From positions 310,001-374,000 of the forward strand of contig NZ_VOGO01000001.1 in NCBI RefSeq assembly GCF_007923355.1: a DNA stretch of 64,000 nucleotides, written 5' to 3'. Positions 33,655 through 43,689 of the stretch are shown here, in pieces; position 1 is the first letter of the stretch; each line of letters begins with the position of its first letter. The notes beneath the pieces were generated by a model. That model saw only the letters and a program-made list of their open reading frames with translations. It ran no database searches and was not told where the DNA came from. This DNA comes from Falsiphaeobacter marinintestinus. GTDB lineage: Bacteria; Pseudomonadota; Alphaproteobacteria; Rhodobacterales; Rhodobacteraceae. The translations under genes were made by a program, and so were the position numbers.

Positions 33655-35655
33655 ATGTCCAGCTCGGATCAGAGCACAGCCGGGGGCCAACGCTCCCGGC
33701 TTTTTGTATACAACGGTGGGTTCATCACCCAACGCCGCGTGCGCCGCATTCTGGATCTTGCCGGATATGACGTGCGGTTGGGTTTGCCCGGCCCCGACGA
33801 TCTGGTGGGCATATGGGGACAAAGCCCAACGTCCCATCGCGGGCTGTCTGTCGCCGAACGACGTGGCGTGTCAGTTTTGCGGGTCGAGGACACGTTTCTA
33901 AGATCCGTCCACCCGGGCCGGGCGGGCGACGCACCGCTGGGCCTGAATCTGGACCGATCCGGCGTGCATTTTGACGCTCAGACCCCATCCGATCTTGAAC
34001 AGATGCTCGCCACGCACGCATTGGACGACCATGCATTGCTCAGCCGGGCCAAGGGCGCGATGGCGCGCCTGAAGGACCTTCATTTAAGCAAATACAACGC
34101 GTTCGATCCCAATGCTATTGTTCCTGACCCTGGATACGTACTGGTCATTGACCAGACGCAGGGTGATGCATCGGTCACGGCCAGCAAGGCTGACGCCGCA
34201 CGGTTTCGCGAAATGCTGGTCTTCGCCCAGGAAGAGCACCCAGGCGCCCGCGTCATTATCAAAACCCATCCGGAAACTACCGCCGGGTTCAGACCGGGGT
34301 ACTTCGGCGCCCAAGACGTCTCACACCGGGTTGAGCTGCTGGACACGCCGGTCAGCCCCTGGGCCCTGCTGGAAGGGGCCGTGGGCGTGTACACCGTATC
34401 GTCGCAACTGGGGTTCGAGGCCATTCTGGCAGGGCACAAACCCCGTGTCTTTGGCCAGCCTTTCTATGGTGGATGGGGCCTGACACAAGACGAAGACCCG
34501 ACCCCAAGACGTCAACGCAAATTGACCCGGGCGCAGCTTTTCGCCGCCGCGATGATTCTTTACCCGCACTGGTACGATCCCTACCGCGACCGATTGTGCA
34601 CGTTGGAAGACGCTATCGACACGCTGGAAGCGCAGGCCCGGGCCTGGCGCGAAGACCACCTTGGCTGGGCGGCCAGTGGCATGCGCCTGTGGAAACGAAA
34701 GCCCCTGCAGCAGTTCTATGGTCGCCAGAAACGTGTGACGTTCACTGACGAGCCGCCAACCGACGACCGCCGCTGGATGGTCTGGGCTGGCAAGGCCGGA
34801 CCTGAACACGACGGCGCAGTTCGCGTCGAAGACGGGTTTCTCAGGTCGCGCGGACTGGGAGCGCAGCTGGTGCCGCCGCTGTCGCTGGTCACAGACGATA
34901 CCGGGATCTATTACGATCCAACGCAGCCCAGCAGGTTGGAACATCTGATCACAACCCGCGAGACCTTGCGCGCCGACCAGCAGATCCGGGCTGAGCGGCT
35001 GCAAAAGCGCCTGATTGACGACGAACTGAGCAAGTACAACCTTGCAGGAGACCTTCCCAAGCTTCCGCAAGGCCATCGCATCCTTGTCCCCGGACAGGTC
35101 GAGGATGACGCATCGATCAGAACAGGCGCCGGTGCGATCAACACCAACCTTACCCTGTTGCAAGCTGTCCGCAGCGCGAAGCCTGATGCGGTGATCCTTT
35201 ACAAGCCGCACCCCGACGTCGAAGCCGGATTACGGACTGGAGCAGTCGACACGCACGACCTTGCGGATGTGGTTTTGGACCATGTCGACCCCGCCGCCTT
35301 GCTTGGTCAGATTGACGAACTCTGGACAATGACCTCGCTCATGGGCTTCGAAGCGTTGTTGCGCGGGGTGAAGGTAACCACCCTGGGCGCACCATTCTAT
35401 GCGGGCTGGGGGATGACCACCGATCTGGGATCAGTGCCGGAACAGCGTACAGCCAAGCCAACATTGCACGGGCTGATCCACGCCGCTCTGATCGATTATC
35501 CTCGGTACCGAGATCCCAAGACCGGCCTCCCCTGCCCGGTCGAAGTTGCTGTCGATCGGTTGGCCAGCGGACAGATCCCCTCCCCGGGCCTGGCCAATCG
35601 AAGCCTGTCCAAGCTACAGGGCCTGTTCGCGACCTATGCGTATCTCTGGCGTTAA
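33655..35655 (+). CDS. kpsC: Capsular polysaccharide biosynthesis protein KpsC-like, duplicated domain
   Basis: A 666-residue protein with two Capsule_synth modules. Parallel motifs appear twice: RVEDTFLRS/RVEDGFLRS, LSKYN in each half, and GFEAILAGHKPRVFGQPFYGGWG/GFEALLRGVKVTTLGAPFYAGWG. E. coli KpsC is a dual beta-Kdo transferase building the poly-Kdo linker on phosphatidylglycerol. Here both modules look complete. It starts 3 bp after the lipoprotein stop and its 3' end overlaps convergent ribD by 4 bp. Confidence 0.92.
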   Translation: MSSSDQSTAGGQRSRLFVYNGGFITQRRVRRILDLAGYDVRLGLPGPDDLVGIWGQSPTSHRGLSVAERRGVSVLRVEDTFLRSVHPGRAGDAPLGLNLDRSGVHFDAQTPSDLEQMLATHALDDHALLSRAKGAMARLKDLHLSKYNAFDPNAIVPDPGYVLVIDQTQGDASVTASKADAARFREMLVFAQEEHPGARVIIKTHPETTAGFRPGYFGAQDVSHRVELLDTPVSPWALLEGAVGVYTVSSQLGFEAILAGHKPRVFGQPFYGGWGLTQDEDPTPRRQRKLTRAQLFAAAMILYPHWYDPYRDRLCTLEDAIDTLEAQARAWREDHLGWAASGMRLWKRKPLQQFYGRQKRVTFTDEPPTDDRRWMVWAGKAGPEHDGAVRVEDGFLRSRGLGAQLVPPLSLVTDDTGIYYDPTQPSRLEHLITTRETLRADQQIRAERLQKRLIDDELSKYNLAGDLPKLPQGHRILVPGQVEDDASIRTGAGAINTNLTLLQAVRSAKPDAVILYKPHPDVEAGLRTGAVDTHDLADVVLDHVDPAALLGQIDELWTMTSLMGFEALLRGVKVTTLGAPFYAGWGMTTDLGSVPEQRTAKPTLHGLIHAALIDYPRYRDPKTGLPCPVEVAVDRLASGQIPSPGLANRSLSKLQGLFATYAYLWR

Positions 35656-36755
35656 ACGCTGGTTCCGCGCCGCCAGCGATGCATCACATCGTCGCCAACA
35701 CCGCGTGTTTCGACAAGGTCAAAACGCGGCGCTTCGTTCAGCCGGTTCAGGCCCAATGCACCGATGGCCGGCAGACCTTCCGCTCCGATGGCAAGCCCAG
35801 CGGTGAAAACAACAAGCTCATCCACAAGATCTTCGGCCAGCAGAGTTGACGCAAGCGCTCCGCCGCCTTCGCAGAAAACCCGGGTCAATCCGGCCTGCCC
35901 CAGTTGCTGCAGCATATCCGCAGCATCGATCTGGATTCCCTTCACAGCACATGGGATCAGCGTTGCTCCAAGCCCTTCCCAAGCCCTGATGCGTTCACTG
36001 TCAGCGCTGGATCCGTGACACAGCCACACAGGCACGTCATTGGCCGTGCGGGCAAGCTGGCTCATCAGTGGGAGATCCAGATGGCGCGACGCCACCACAC
36101 GAACCGGCTGACGTGTTACGCCGATATCGCGCACCGTTAACGACGGATCATCCGCACGGGCAGTTCCTGCGCCGACCAGAACCGCATCATGGCGCGCGCG
36201 CAATGCATGCACGATGCGCCGCGCCTCGGGGCCTGTGATCCATTGACTGTGCCCGGTGGCCGTGGCGATCCGGCCGTCAAAGCTGCTGGCCAGTTTCAGC
36301 GTCACAAATGGCCGACCTTGTTCAGTCTTCAGAAAGAAACCCGCGTGATCCCGGGCTGCACGATCAGACAAAACCCCGGTCTCGACCCTGATCCCGGCCT
36401 GACGCAGCATTTCAAACCCCTGCCCAGACACCCGTGCATCGCTGTCCTGAAGCGGTGCAACCACCCGCGCAACGCGTGCATCGATCAGGGCCTGCGCGCA
36501 GGGGGGGGTTTCGCCGTGATGGGCGCAGGGTTCAAGCGTGACATAGGCCGTCGCCCCGGCCGCCAGTTCACCGGCTTGAGCCAGCGCTTCTGTCTCGGCA
36601 TGGGGTCGCCCCCCGGGTCGCGTCCAGCCCCGCCCGACAATGCGGCCATCACGCACGATGACGCATCCCACGGCGGGGTTGGGCCAGACGTTACCCTGCC
36701 CCCGACGCCCCAAAGACAGCGCCAGTGACATATATCGGGTATCTGTGTCGCTCAC
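35652..36755 (-). CDS. ribD: Bifunctional riboflavin deaminase/reductase
   Basis: A 367-residue enzyme. The N-terminal deaminase domain (about 1-145) carries the zinc motif HAETEAL and [11 protein letters not shown]. The C-terminal reductase domain (about 150-365) has [22 protein letters not shown] and [14 protein letters not shown]. It performs steps two and three of riboflavin synthesis. It overlaps nrdR by 4 nt on the minus strand. Confidence 0.95.
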   Translation of the reverse strand: MSDTDTRYMSLALSLGRRGQGNVWPNPAVGCVIVRDGRIVGRGWTRPGGRPHAETEALAQAGELAAGATAYVTLEPCAHHGETPPCAQALIDARVARVVAPLQDSDARVSGQGFEMLRQAGIRVETGVLSDRAARDHAGFFLKTEQGRPFVTLKLASSFDGRIATATGHSQWITGPEARRIVHALRARHDAVLVGAGTARADDPSLTVRDIGVTRQPVRVVASRHLDLPLMSQLARTANDVPVWLCHGSSADSERIRAWEGLGATLIPCAVKGIQIDAADMLQQLGQAGLTRVFCEGGGALASTLLAEDLVDELVVFTAGLAIGAEGLPAIGALGLNRLNEAPRFDLVETRGVGDDVMHRWRRGTSV

Positions 36756-37219
36756 TCTTCCGGCTGCGTATGCGGGCGCAGCTCATGGACAAAGTCTTCG
36801 AAATCGTCCGCCGCCTGGAAGTTTTTGTAAACGCTCGCAAATCGAACATAAGCCACGGTATCGATCCGTGCCAATGCTTCCATCACGATCTCGCCGATCT
36901 TTTTCGACGGGATATCCGTTTCACCCATGCTTTCAAGCCGTCGGACAATACCCGAGATCATCTGATCGATCCTTTCGGGATCAATCGGGCGTTTCTGCAT
37001 CGAAATGCGGATTGAACGCTCCAGCTTGTCGCGGTCAAAGTCTTCGCGTTTGCCGTTGGTTTTTATCACAACCAGATCACGCAACTGAACGCGTTCATAA
37101 GTTGTGAACCGTCCACCACAGGCTGGACAAAACCGCCGCCTGCGGATGGCCACGTGGTCTTCGGCTGGGCGCGAGTCTTTTACCTGTGTATCAATATTTC
37201 CGCAAAACGGGCAGCGCAT
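36752..37219 (-). CDS. nrdR: Transcriptional repressor NrdR
   Basis: A 155-residue repressor of ribonucleotide reductase genes. The N-terminal zinc ribbon CPFCGN...[12 protein letters not shown] is complete, followed by an ATP-cone domain (about 49-139). The nrdR-ribD order with overlap is common in proteobacteria. Confidence 0.95.
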   Translation of the reverse strand: MRCPFCGNIDTQVKDSRPAEDHVAIRRRRFCPACGGRFTTYERVQLRDLVVIKTNGKREDFDRDKLERSIRISMQKRPIDPERIDQMISGIVRRLESMGETDIPSKKIGEIVMEALARIDTVAYVRFASVYKNFQAADDFEDFVHELRPHTQPEE

Positions 37220-37343
37220 CAGCTGTTCCCCTCGTTGATTTCCGCCTCAAGTTGTGAGTGCTGCGACCCACTTATCAACAAGTATAGGCCAGCCGCTAGG
37301 ATTTGGGTAGAGGGGAATTTTAACCGCAAGATACGGCGTCAAC

Positions 37344-37760
37344 TTAGGCCAGATGTGCTGCCACGCGGCGCAGGTGGGGCGCGTTTCTGTGCTCAAACAA
37401 ATAGATACCTTGCCATGTGCCCAGCACCGGGGCACCACCTGACACCGGAATGGACAGGCTGACCGGCATCATCGCTGCCTTGATATGGGCAGGCATGTCA
37501 TCCGGGCCTTCATAAGTATGGCGCAGATAAGACATGGACGGATCCGAACTGGGCGGCACCAGCCGATGAAAGAACTCCGCCAGATCGGTTTGCACTTCGG
37601 GATCAGCGTTTTCCTGGATCAGCAGTGAACACGACGTGTGGCGTACGAAAAGTGTCAAAAGCCCCTGATCAACCGCGCACTCCTGAACCCAGCGCACGAC
37701 ATCCCTTGTGAAGTCGTACAGCCCTTGGCCCTTGGTCGAGATGGAGAATTCGGTTTGCAT
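37344..37760 (-). CDS. YjbQ family protein (UPF0047)
   Basis: A 138-residue protein with the family signatures GLLTLFVRHTSCSLLIQENADP and SLSIPVSGGAPVLGTWQGIYLFEHR. Some members are called secondary thiamine-phosphate synthases, but their main role is unsettled. The ATG at 37760 begins the conserved part (MQTEFSIS); the ribosome site is weak and longer starts are possible. Confidence 0.9.
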   Translation of the reverse strand: MQTEFSISTKGQGLYDFTRDVVRWVQECAVDQGLLTLFVRHTSCSLLIQENADPEVQTDLAEFFHRLVPPSSDPSMSYLRHTYEGPDDMPAHIKAAMMPVSLSIPVSGGAPVLGTWQGIYLFEHRNAPHLRRVAAHLA

Positions 37761-37797
37761 GACTCGGTTTTGACTGATGTACACGCTCCGGCAAGAC

Positions 37798-38238
37798 CTA
37801 GGGGCGCAGGCGAAAACGCTCGCGTTCGATGTTGTCATAGCAATAATTCTGCGCAGACGCCGCGTTCATATTATCGCCGGCGCGTCTTACGGTCAGGCTA
37901 AGCTGTGTCGACGTGTCGGCCCCCTCAGGCGGTTGCAAGGCGAACTGAACCGCCTTCTTGCCCGGCCGGTTGACGCTTGGCCCCTCGGGCGCCCAGATAT
38001 AGATGCGTTGAATTGCGGATGTTCCAAGTACCCGAATGGCAAAGTCGCCAATCCCGCACCAATAATCCCGCGCCCCGGTGCCGTATCCCACCTCGGCGAC
38101 GACCTCGTAAACCCCTTCGGAAACGGGAAGCACTTCGTGCCGGTTCCATGCCCGCCATGCCAGCGCCATCTCCGGACCTGCTACAATAGCGGCGCAGGCA
38201 GCTAGTGCCACGTTGCGGATGGTGGATGTCATCGCCAT
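37798..38238 (-). CDS. Secreted protein, tandem family member 3
   Basis: A 146-residue protein with a signal peptide (IRNVALAACAAIVAGPEMALA). It shares a scaffold with the next two genes: GVYEVVAEVG, ARDYWCGIGDFAIRVL, RIYIWAPEGPS, KKAVQFALQPP and RAGDNMNAASAQNYC. Two cysteines are conserved among all three. The function is unknown. ATG 38232 (second Met) is an alternative start. Confidence 0.8.
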   Translation of the reverse strand: MAMTSTIRNVALAACAAIVAGPEMALAWRAWNRHEVLPVSEGVYEVVAEVGYGTGARDYWCGIGDFAIRVLGTSAIQRIYIWAPEGPSVNRPGKKAVQFALQPPEGADTSTQLSLTVRRAGDNMNAASAQNYCYDNIERERFRLRP

Positions 38239-38263
38239 TCTCCCCGTATCTTGCCAGATCCTA

Positions 38264-38662
38264 TCAGAAACGAGATAGATTGTGTGATCTGCAATAATTC
38301 TGAGCCTGCGACACGCGCATATTATCGCCGATCCGCTTCATCGAAAGTGAATAACTGGACTCTGCCGCACCACTCGGCGGTACCGACAACGAGAACTGGA
38401 TTGCTGTCTTACCCGACCGCGTCTGGCTGGGTCCGACCTCGCTCCACATATAGACGCGCTGAGTGGCTTTGGCTCTAAGTTGCACGGTCGCATAGTCGCC
38501 GGCCCCGCACCAGTAATCAGCAGCCCCCGAGCCAACCCGCCCGATCACTTCGAAAACCCCACCTTGCATCGGCACGACCTCCATCCGATTCAGCGCAATA
38601 AACGCAAGAACAGATCCCGGCAGGGACGCGACGACAAGCGCCAGACACAGTTTTCGCAACAT
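38264..38662 (-). CDS. Secreted protein, tandem family member 2
   Basis: A 132-residue protein with signal peptide (LRKLCLALVVASLPGSVLA). Family features in order: NRMEVVPMQGGVFEVIG, AADYWCGAGDYATVQL, RVYMWSEVGPSQTRSGKTAIQFSL, and KRIGDNMRVSQAQNYC. The start at 38662 has AAAGGA upstream. It lies between its two paralogs in the same direction, separated by 25 bp on each side. Confidence 0.82.
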   Translation of the reverse strand: MLRKLCLALVVASLPGSVLAFIALNRMEVVPMQGGVFEVIGRVGSGAADYWCGAGDYATVQLRAKATQRVYMWSEVGPSQTRSGKTAIQFSLSVPPSGAAESSYSLSMKRIGDNMRVSQAQNYCRSHNLSRF

Positions 38663-38685
38663 ATTAGTCCTTTGGTTGAAGCGCG

Positions 38686-39093
38686 TTACCAAACAGGTTG
38701 TTCTTCGCAAAAGCCGTTGGCCCGTTGAACCGACATATGGTCTCCGACCTTGAATGAATTCAGGCTATGCGATCCATCAATGGGTGTAACGCCGGCGGCG
38801 TTCGGATCAATTGTGAACTGGACAGCCGAACGTCGATTGGTGGTTTCGCTGGGTCCCATCCCGCGAGCGACATAAATTTCGGTTTGCCATGACGCATTCA
38901 ACGCCCGTCGGGCGTATTCCGACGCTGCACACCAAAATATCATCCCGTTTCCGGAACTACGAGGCACGGCTTCGAACACGGCGCTGTTGACTTGATTGAC
39001 CCGCACGCCGTTTCGGACGGTCAAGGCATCGGCAAATTGCGGTTGGGTCACGCCAAAGGCCAGAATGGCGCTGGCAAGAATGCGATTGGTCAT
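38686..39093 (-). CDS. Secreted protein, tandem family member 1
   Basis: A 135-residue protein with a signal peptide (NRILASAILAFGVTQPQFADA). Conserved layout: VNSAVFEAVPR, MIFWCAASEYARRAL, EIYVARGMGPSETTNRRSAVQFTI and KVGDHMSVQRANGFC. It is the first gene of the three-gene cluster. The start at 39093 is supported by a GGAAG-like site and the signal peptide. Confidence 0.82.
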   Translation of the reverse strand: MTNRILASAILAFGVTQPQFADALTVRNGVRVNQVNSAVFEAVPRSSGNGMIFWCAASEYARRALNASWQTEIYVARGMGPSETTNRRSAVQFTIDPNAAGVTPIDGSHSLNSFKVGDHMSVQRANGFCEEQPVW

Positions 39094-39178
39094 GGGAAAG
39101 GCTTCCGTTGGGGTGTGAGCCAACTGTAACCCGCTCAATCCCACTCGGACAGGGCAATTCACGCTCTGTTTATCGTGC

Positions 39179-39205
39179 GAGACCCCGCGACAAGCGCGGG
39201 GTCTC
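39179..39205 (-). terminator. Hairpin behind rpoD
   Basis: 11-bp perfect stem GAGACCCCGCG / CGCGGGGTCTC with loop ACAAG, 28 bp after the rpoD stop. No T-run follows on the minus strand. Confidence 0.6.
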
Positions 39206-39232
39206 TGCAAAGTCTGACGAATGTCGAACCGT

Positions 39233-41218
39233 TTACTGGTCCAGGAAGCTTCGCAGTTTGCGCGAGCGGCTGGGGTGCTTCAGCTTGCGCAACGCTTTTG
39301 CTTCGATCTGACGGATCCGTTCGCGGGTCACGCTGAACTGCTGACCAACCTCTTCCAAGGTATGGTCGGTGTTCATACCGATACCAAACCGCATCCTTAG
39401 CACGCGTTCTTCACGCGGCGTGAGCGAGGCCAGAACCCGGGTCGTGGTTTCTTTCAGGTTTTCCTGAATGGCGCTGTCCAGTGGCAGAACGGCGTTCTTG
39501 TCCTCGATGAAGTCACCAAGCTGCGAATCTTCTTCATCGCCGATAGGTGTTTCAAGCGAGATCGGTTCTTTGGCGATCTTCATCACCTTGCGAACCTTTT
39601 CGAGCGGCATCTGCAACTTTTCAGCCAGTTCTTCCGGCGTCGGTTCGCGACCAATTTCGTGCAACATCTGACGCCCGGTCCGGACCAGCTTGTTGATCGT
39701 CTCGATCATGTGAACCGGAATACGGATCGTGCGCGCCTGATCCGCGATGGACCGGGTGATAGCCTGACGGATCCACCACGTCGCATACGTCGAGAACTTG
39801 TACCCGCGACGGTATTCGAACTTGTCGACCGCCTTCATCAGGCCGATGTTGCCTTCCTGAATGAGGTCAAGGAACTGCAAACCACGGTTCGTGTATTTCT
39901 TGGCAATCGAAATCACCAGTCGCAGGTTTGCCTCGACCATCTCTTTCTTGGCCTGGCGGGCTTCTTTTTCGCCCTTCTGAACCTGCTGCACGATGCGGCG
40001 GAATTCCGGAATATCCAGACCAACGTACTGGCCGACTTGCGCCATTTCTGCGCGCAGTTCTTCCACTTTCGACGTCGAGCGTTCGATGAACATCTGCCAG
40101 CCGCGGCCCGGCTTGTCCGACATGTCAGACAACCAGTTCGGGTCCAGTTCACGTCCACGATAGGCGTCGACAAACTCACGACGGTTGATGCGGGCCTGGT
40201 CGGCCAGCTTCACCATGTTGCTGTCGATCTGCATGATCCGGCGGTTGATGCCGTACAACTGGTCGATCAAGGCTTCGATCCGGTTGTTATGCAGGTGAAG
40301 ACCATTGACCAGTTCGACAATTTCCGAGCGCAGCGCCTGATAAGTCGCTTCGTCCTTTTTGCTGAATGACCCGTCTTCGTTCAGAGTTGCCGAAATCCGG
40401 CTGTCCTGCATTTCGGACAACATAGCGTAATCTGACGAAATCCGCTCCAGCGTGGTCAGAACCTGATCTTTCAGGGCCGCTTCCATCGCGGCAAGCGACA
40501 TGTTCGCCTGTTCGTCTTCATCGTCATCATCGTCTTTGGCAATCGGGTTGCCGTCGGCATCCAATTCAGGGCTGTCGTCAGTCTTCTCGGCACTCTCCGG
40601 AGCGGCTACGGCGGTAACAACCGGTTCGTCGGCTTCACCCTCTTCATCCAACTGGTCGCCAAATGTGGTTTCCAGATCGATGACATCGCGCAAAAGAATG
40701 TCTTCGGACAGAAGTTCGTCGTGCCAGATCGTGATCGCCTGGAACGTCAGCGGGCTTTCGCACAACCCCAGGATCATGGTGTTGCGACCAGCTTCGATCC
40801 GCTTGGCGATGGCGATTTCGCCTTCGCGGCTCAACAGTTCAACGCTGCCCATTTCACGCAGGTACATCCGCACCGGATCGTCTGTACGATCCAGTTTCTC
40901 AGTCCCGGTGCTGGCCAGCGTGACTTCACGCGCTTCCTGCGTGGTCGCGACTTCGGTCGAGCCCTTGTTCTCTTCTTCCTCGGCCTCTTCGTCTTCGATG
41001 ATGTTGATGCCCATTTCGGACAGCATCGACATCACGTCTTCGATTTGTTCGGACGAAACCTGATCAGGTGGAAGCACCTGATTCAGCTGGTCGTAGGTGA
41101 TGTACCCCTTCTCGCGGGCCTCGGCGATCATCTTCTTGACGTTCGCCTGGCTCATATCGAGCGAGATTTCCTGATCCTGATCGTCGGATTTGCGGTCTTC
41201 GGTGTCCTTAGCGGCCAT
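39233..41218 (-). CDS. rpoD: Primary sigma factor RpoD (sigma-70)
   Basis: A 661-residue housekeeping sigma factor. Region 1.1 is at the N-terminus ([17 protein letters not shown]), an acidic non-conserved stretch with DDDDDEDEQ is near residue 235, region 2 has [18 protein letters not shown] and [14 protein letters not shown], and region 4 ends with [20 protein letters not shown]. It stands downstream of dnaG, as in the macromolecular synthesis operon, but the 115-bp gap and lack of rpsU suggest separate promoters too. Confidence 0.97.
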   Translation of the reverse strand: MAAKDTEDRKSDDQDQEISLDMSQANVKKMIAEAREKGYITYDQLNQVLPPDQVSSEQIEDVMSMLSEMGINIIEDEEAEEEENKGSTEVATTQEAREVTLASTGTEKLDRTDDPVRMYLREMGSVELLSREGEIAIAKRIEAGRNTMILGLCESPLTFQAITIWHDELLSEDILLRDVIDLETTFGDQLDEEGEADEPVVTAVAAPESAEKTDDSPELDADGNPIAKDDDDDEDEQANMSLAAMEAALKDQVLTTLERISSDYAMLSEMQDSRISATLNEDGSFSKKDEATYQALRSEIVELVNGLHLHNNRIEALIDQLYGINRRIMQIDSNMVKLADQARINRREFVDAYRGRELDPNWLSDMSDKPGRGWQMFIERSTSKVEELRAEMAQVGQYVGLDIPEFRRIVQQVQKGEKEARQAKKEMVEANLRLVISIAKKYTNRGLQFLDLIQEGNIGLMKAVDKFEYRRGYKFSTYATWWIRQAITRSIADQARTIRIPVHMIETINKLVRTGRQMLHEIGREPTPEELAEKLQMPLEKVRKVMKIAKEPISLETPIGDEEDSQLGDFIEDKNAVLPLDSAIQENLKETTTRVLASLTPREERVLRMRFGIGMNTDHTLEEVGQQFSVTRERIRQIEAKALRKLKHPSRSRKLRSFLDQ

Positions 41219-41333
41219 TCAGTGCTCCTGCAGGGGCTATGGGCGATTCGTTTCAAGCGAATCATTAGCGTGATCTGATGATTCGGCCACCCCGTTTACC
41301 CGTTTTTCCATACTCATTCTTTACCAAAACGCC

Positions 41334-43304
41334 CTAATCACCCGGCTTGGAGTATCCAATCTTCTCCAAAAGGGCGTCGAAAGCGCTGCGCTCGTCTCGA
41401 TTGATTCGCGCTCCGTTGTCGCCAACATCGTATTCTGCCGTGTCTTCATGGCCGCTACGCATCGCTCGATTGCGCACTTCGGCGGCCTCACGAAGACGCC
41501 ATGTCACCGCCTCGTCGGCGATGCCCGTCAGATCCTCTTCGGCTTCCTCGATTTCCTCACTCAGCCCGCGGCGCGCTTCAAGTTTCGCGAATTCTTCGGT
41601 CAGTGTCATCCTGGCCAAGTCTGTATCGCCTGGGTTGCGGACGCTGGGGCTGATGGCGACATGGCGAAGCGCATGCAGGTTTTCAAGAGGTTCGGCCCCC
41701 GCCTCTTCGCGAATTCTGAGAGTGAGTGTCTCGGGTGCATCATCCGCCAGCCGCATCAAAACGTCTCGCAGCATGGCATGGGTCGGGTCAGAGCAATTCA
41801 TATCCTCGACCTCGTGCAGGAAGTCGGGCAACACATCCGGCGTGGCGATCAACGTGCACAGGATCACGGCCTCGCGCATGTGGGTTTCAACGTGATCCCC
41901 AACCGATACCAGCATTGAGGATTTAGTCCCCGACAACGGCGCGATAACGACACCACCGCCCCATGGTCGCGACTTATCAAACGGTTTGCGGGCTTTTTGA
42001 GGCTGTTGCGCTCTTTTCGGTCGAAACAGGTCCCATCGCAGGTTCTTGATCTCTTGCCCGTAATGGGACCGGATCGACGGATCGCGGATCAGCTTGATCT
42101 TTTCCCGCAACACCTTGTCCAGAGCGGCCTTGCGCTCGGGGCTGTCGAACACTTTGCCTTCGGTTTCGCGCTGCCACAGCAGCCGCGCCATCGGCAGAGC
42201 CTGATCCAGCACGCTCTGCACAGCCTCGGGCCCTTCAGCCCGGATCAGGTCGTCGGGGTCTTTCCCTTCGGGCATTATTGCAAAGCGCAGGGACTTCCCG
42301 GCCTCAAGCAACGGCAAAGCCAGATCGACCACCCGCATCGCCGCGCGCAATCCGGCGGTATCGCCATCCAGCGCAATGATCGGTTCGTCCGACACCCGCC
42401 ACAGCAGTTGCAGGTGGTGCTCGGTAACAGCGGTACCCAACCCGGCCACCGAGGCGGTGAACCCCGCTTCGGACAGCGCGATGACATCCATGTACCCTTC
42501 CGCCACGATCAGAGGTTGACCCTTGCCAGCCGCCTCGCGCGCAGGACCGTGATTGTACAAAGTCCGGCCTTTATCGAACAATTCGGTCTCGGGCGAGTTC
42601 AGGTATTTGGCGTTCTCGTTGGGATCCATCGCGCGCCCACCAAAGGCGATACAGCGCCCCCGCGGATCGCGGATCGGGAACATGATGCGGTTGCGGAATG
42701 TGTCATAGGGTTTCCCGCCCGTCCGCGTCGATGGTTTGCCCAGACCGGCTGCAAGAATCAGCTCTTCCTCCACCCCCTTGCCGCGCAGGTGATCCCACAA
42801 CCCTTGCCAGCCATCGGGGGCAAAGCCCAACTCCCACCGATCTACCGCCGCGCCATCCAGACCGCGCCGCACCAGATAGTCGCGTGCCGCGCCCCCTGCC
42901 CCGGTTTTAAGCTGCAGGCGGAAGAACTGCACCGCCTGTTCCATGACGTCGGCCAGTTCGGTTCTGCGGTCCGCCTTTTCCTGCGCTTTCGGATCGCGGG
43001 CCGGCATCGGCATCCCTGCCTCACGCGCCAGAATCTCGACCGCTTCCATGAAGCTGACGTTTTCCGTGTCTTTCACAAAGGAAATCGCGTCGCCCTTGGC
43101 GTGGCAGCCAAAGCAGTAATAATACCCTTTTCGGTCATCCACATGAAAAGAGGCGGTTTTTTCGTGATGAAACGGGCACGGCGCCCACATGTCGCCCTTG
43201 GCCTGATTGGATTTTCGCGTGTCCCACATGACTTTGCGGCCCACAACCTGAGACAGGCTGGAGCGGCTACGCAGGTCATCCAGAAATCCGGGGGGCAGAG
43301 ACAT
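41334..43304 (-). CDS. dnaG: DNA primase
   Basis: A 656-residue primase. The N-terminal zinc finger is CPFHHEKTASFHVDD...CFGCHAKG, and the TOPRIM core has IVAEGYMDVIAL and ALDGDTAGLRAA. The C-terminal DnaB-interacting part is the least conserved. Upstream of rpoD in the same direction. Confidence 0.97.
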   Translation of the reverse strand: MSLPPGFLDDLRSRSSLSQVVGRKVMWDTRKSNQAKGDMWAPCPFHHEKTASFHVDDRKGYYYCFGCHAKGDAISFVKDTENVSFMEAVEILAREAGMPMPARDPKAQEKADRRTELADVMEQAVQFFRLQLKTGAGGAARDYLVRRGLDGAAVDRWELGFAPDGWQGLWDHLRGKGVEEELILAAGLGKPSTRTGGKPYDTFRNRIMFPIRDPRGRCIAFGGRAMDPNENAKYLNSPETELFDKGRTLYNHGPAREAAGKGQPLIVAEGYMDVIALSEAGFTASVAGLGTAVTEHHLQLLWRVSDEPIIALDGDTAGLRAAMRVVDLALPLLEAGKSLRFAIMPEGKDPDDLIRAEGPEAVQSVLDQALPMARLLWQRETEGKVFDSPERKAALDKVLREKIKLIRDPSIRSHYGQEIKNLRWDLFRPKRAQQPQKARKPFDKSRPWGGGVVIAPLSGTKSSMLVSVGDHVETHMREAVILCTLIATPDVLPDFLHEVEDMNCSDPTHAMLRDVLMRLADDAPETLTLRIREEAGAEPLENLHALRHVAISPSVRNPGDTDLARMTLTEEFAKLEARRGLSEEIEEAEEDLTGIADEAVTWRLREAAEVRNRAMRSGHEDTAEYDVGDNGARINRDERSAFDALLEKIGYSKPGD

Positions 43305-43354
43305 GCTGTATTATGTGGTCTGGTTGCGGCGCGAGTCCAGTGCGCAAGCCGCGA

Positions 43355-43651
43355 TCACTGTTGCAGGCAGAGTTCAGTCCAGGCCGCTGACAGGTCTTCT
43401 TCGCGAATGACTTTCATCTTCTGTTCATAGACCCAGGGCGCAATCAACGGGATCGCGTTGTTGTAGTTTTCAGGCCAGGTCGGATTGGTTGCAGCCAAGG
43501 CCTCGGGCACATTACGTTCCTTGACCTTGTCCAGCCGGGCTTGCTGAATCGCGGCAACAACCTGCGCCTGATATTCGCAACTTTGTTCCTTGGTTTCGGC
43601 AGCAAAGACAGGTGTGGCGAATATGGCGGCGGCAAGGGCAAGGCGGATCAT
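43355..43651 (-). CDS. Small exported protein of unknown function
   Basis: A 98-residue protein with a signal peptide (MIRLALAAAIFATPVFA). The mature part has two cysteines (QSCEYQAQ and TELCLQQ), one near each end. The start at 43651 begins the signal peptide. It is in the same direction as the downstream dnaG but separated by 50 bp. No known family is recognised. Confidence 0.72.
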   Translation of the reverse strand: MIRLALAAAIFATPVFAAETKEQSCEYQAQVVAAIQQARLDKVKERNVPEALAATNPTWPENYNNAIPLIAPWVYEQKMKVIREEDLSAAWTELCLQQ

Positions 43652-43689
43652 GGGCAATAACTCCGGAATCAGTGACAAGCGTTGGCAGA

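Noticed and set aside
41997-43430. 477-codon plus-strand frame opposite dnaG
   Set aside because: Antisense shadow; dnaG on the other strand has intact zinc finger and TOPRIM motifs.
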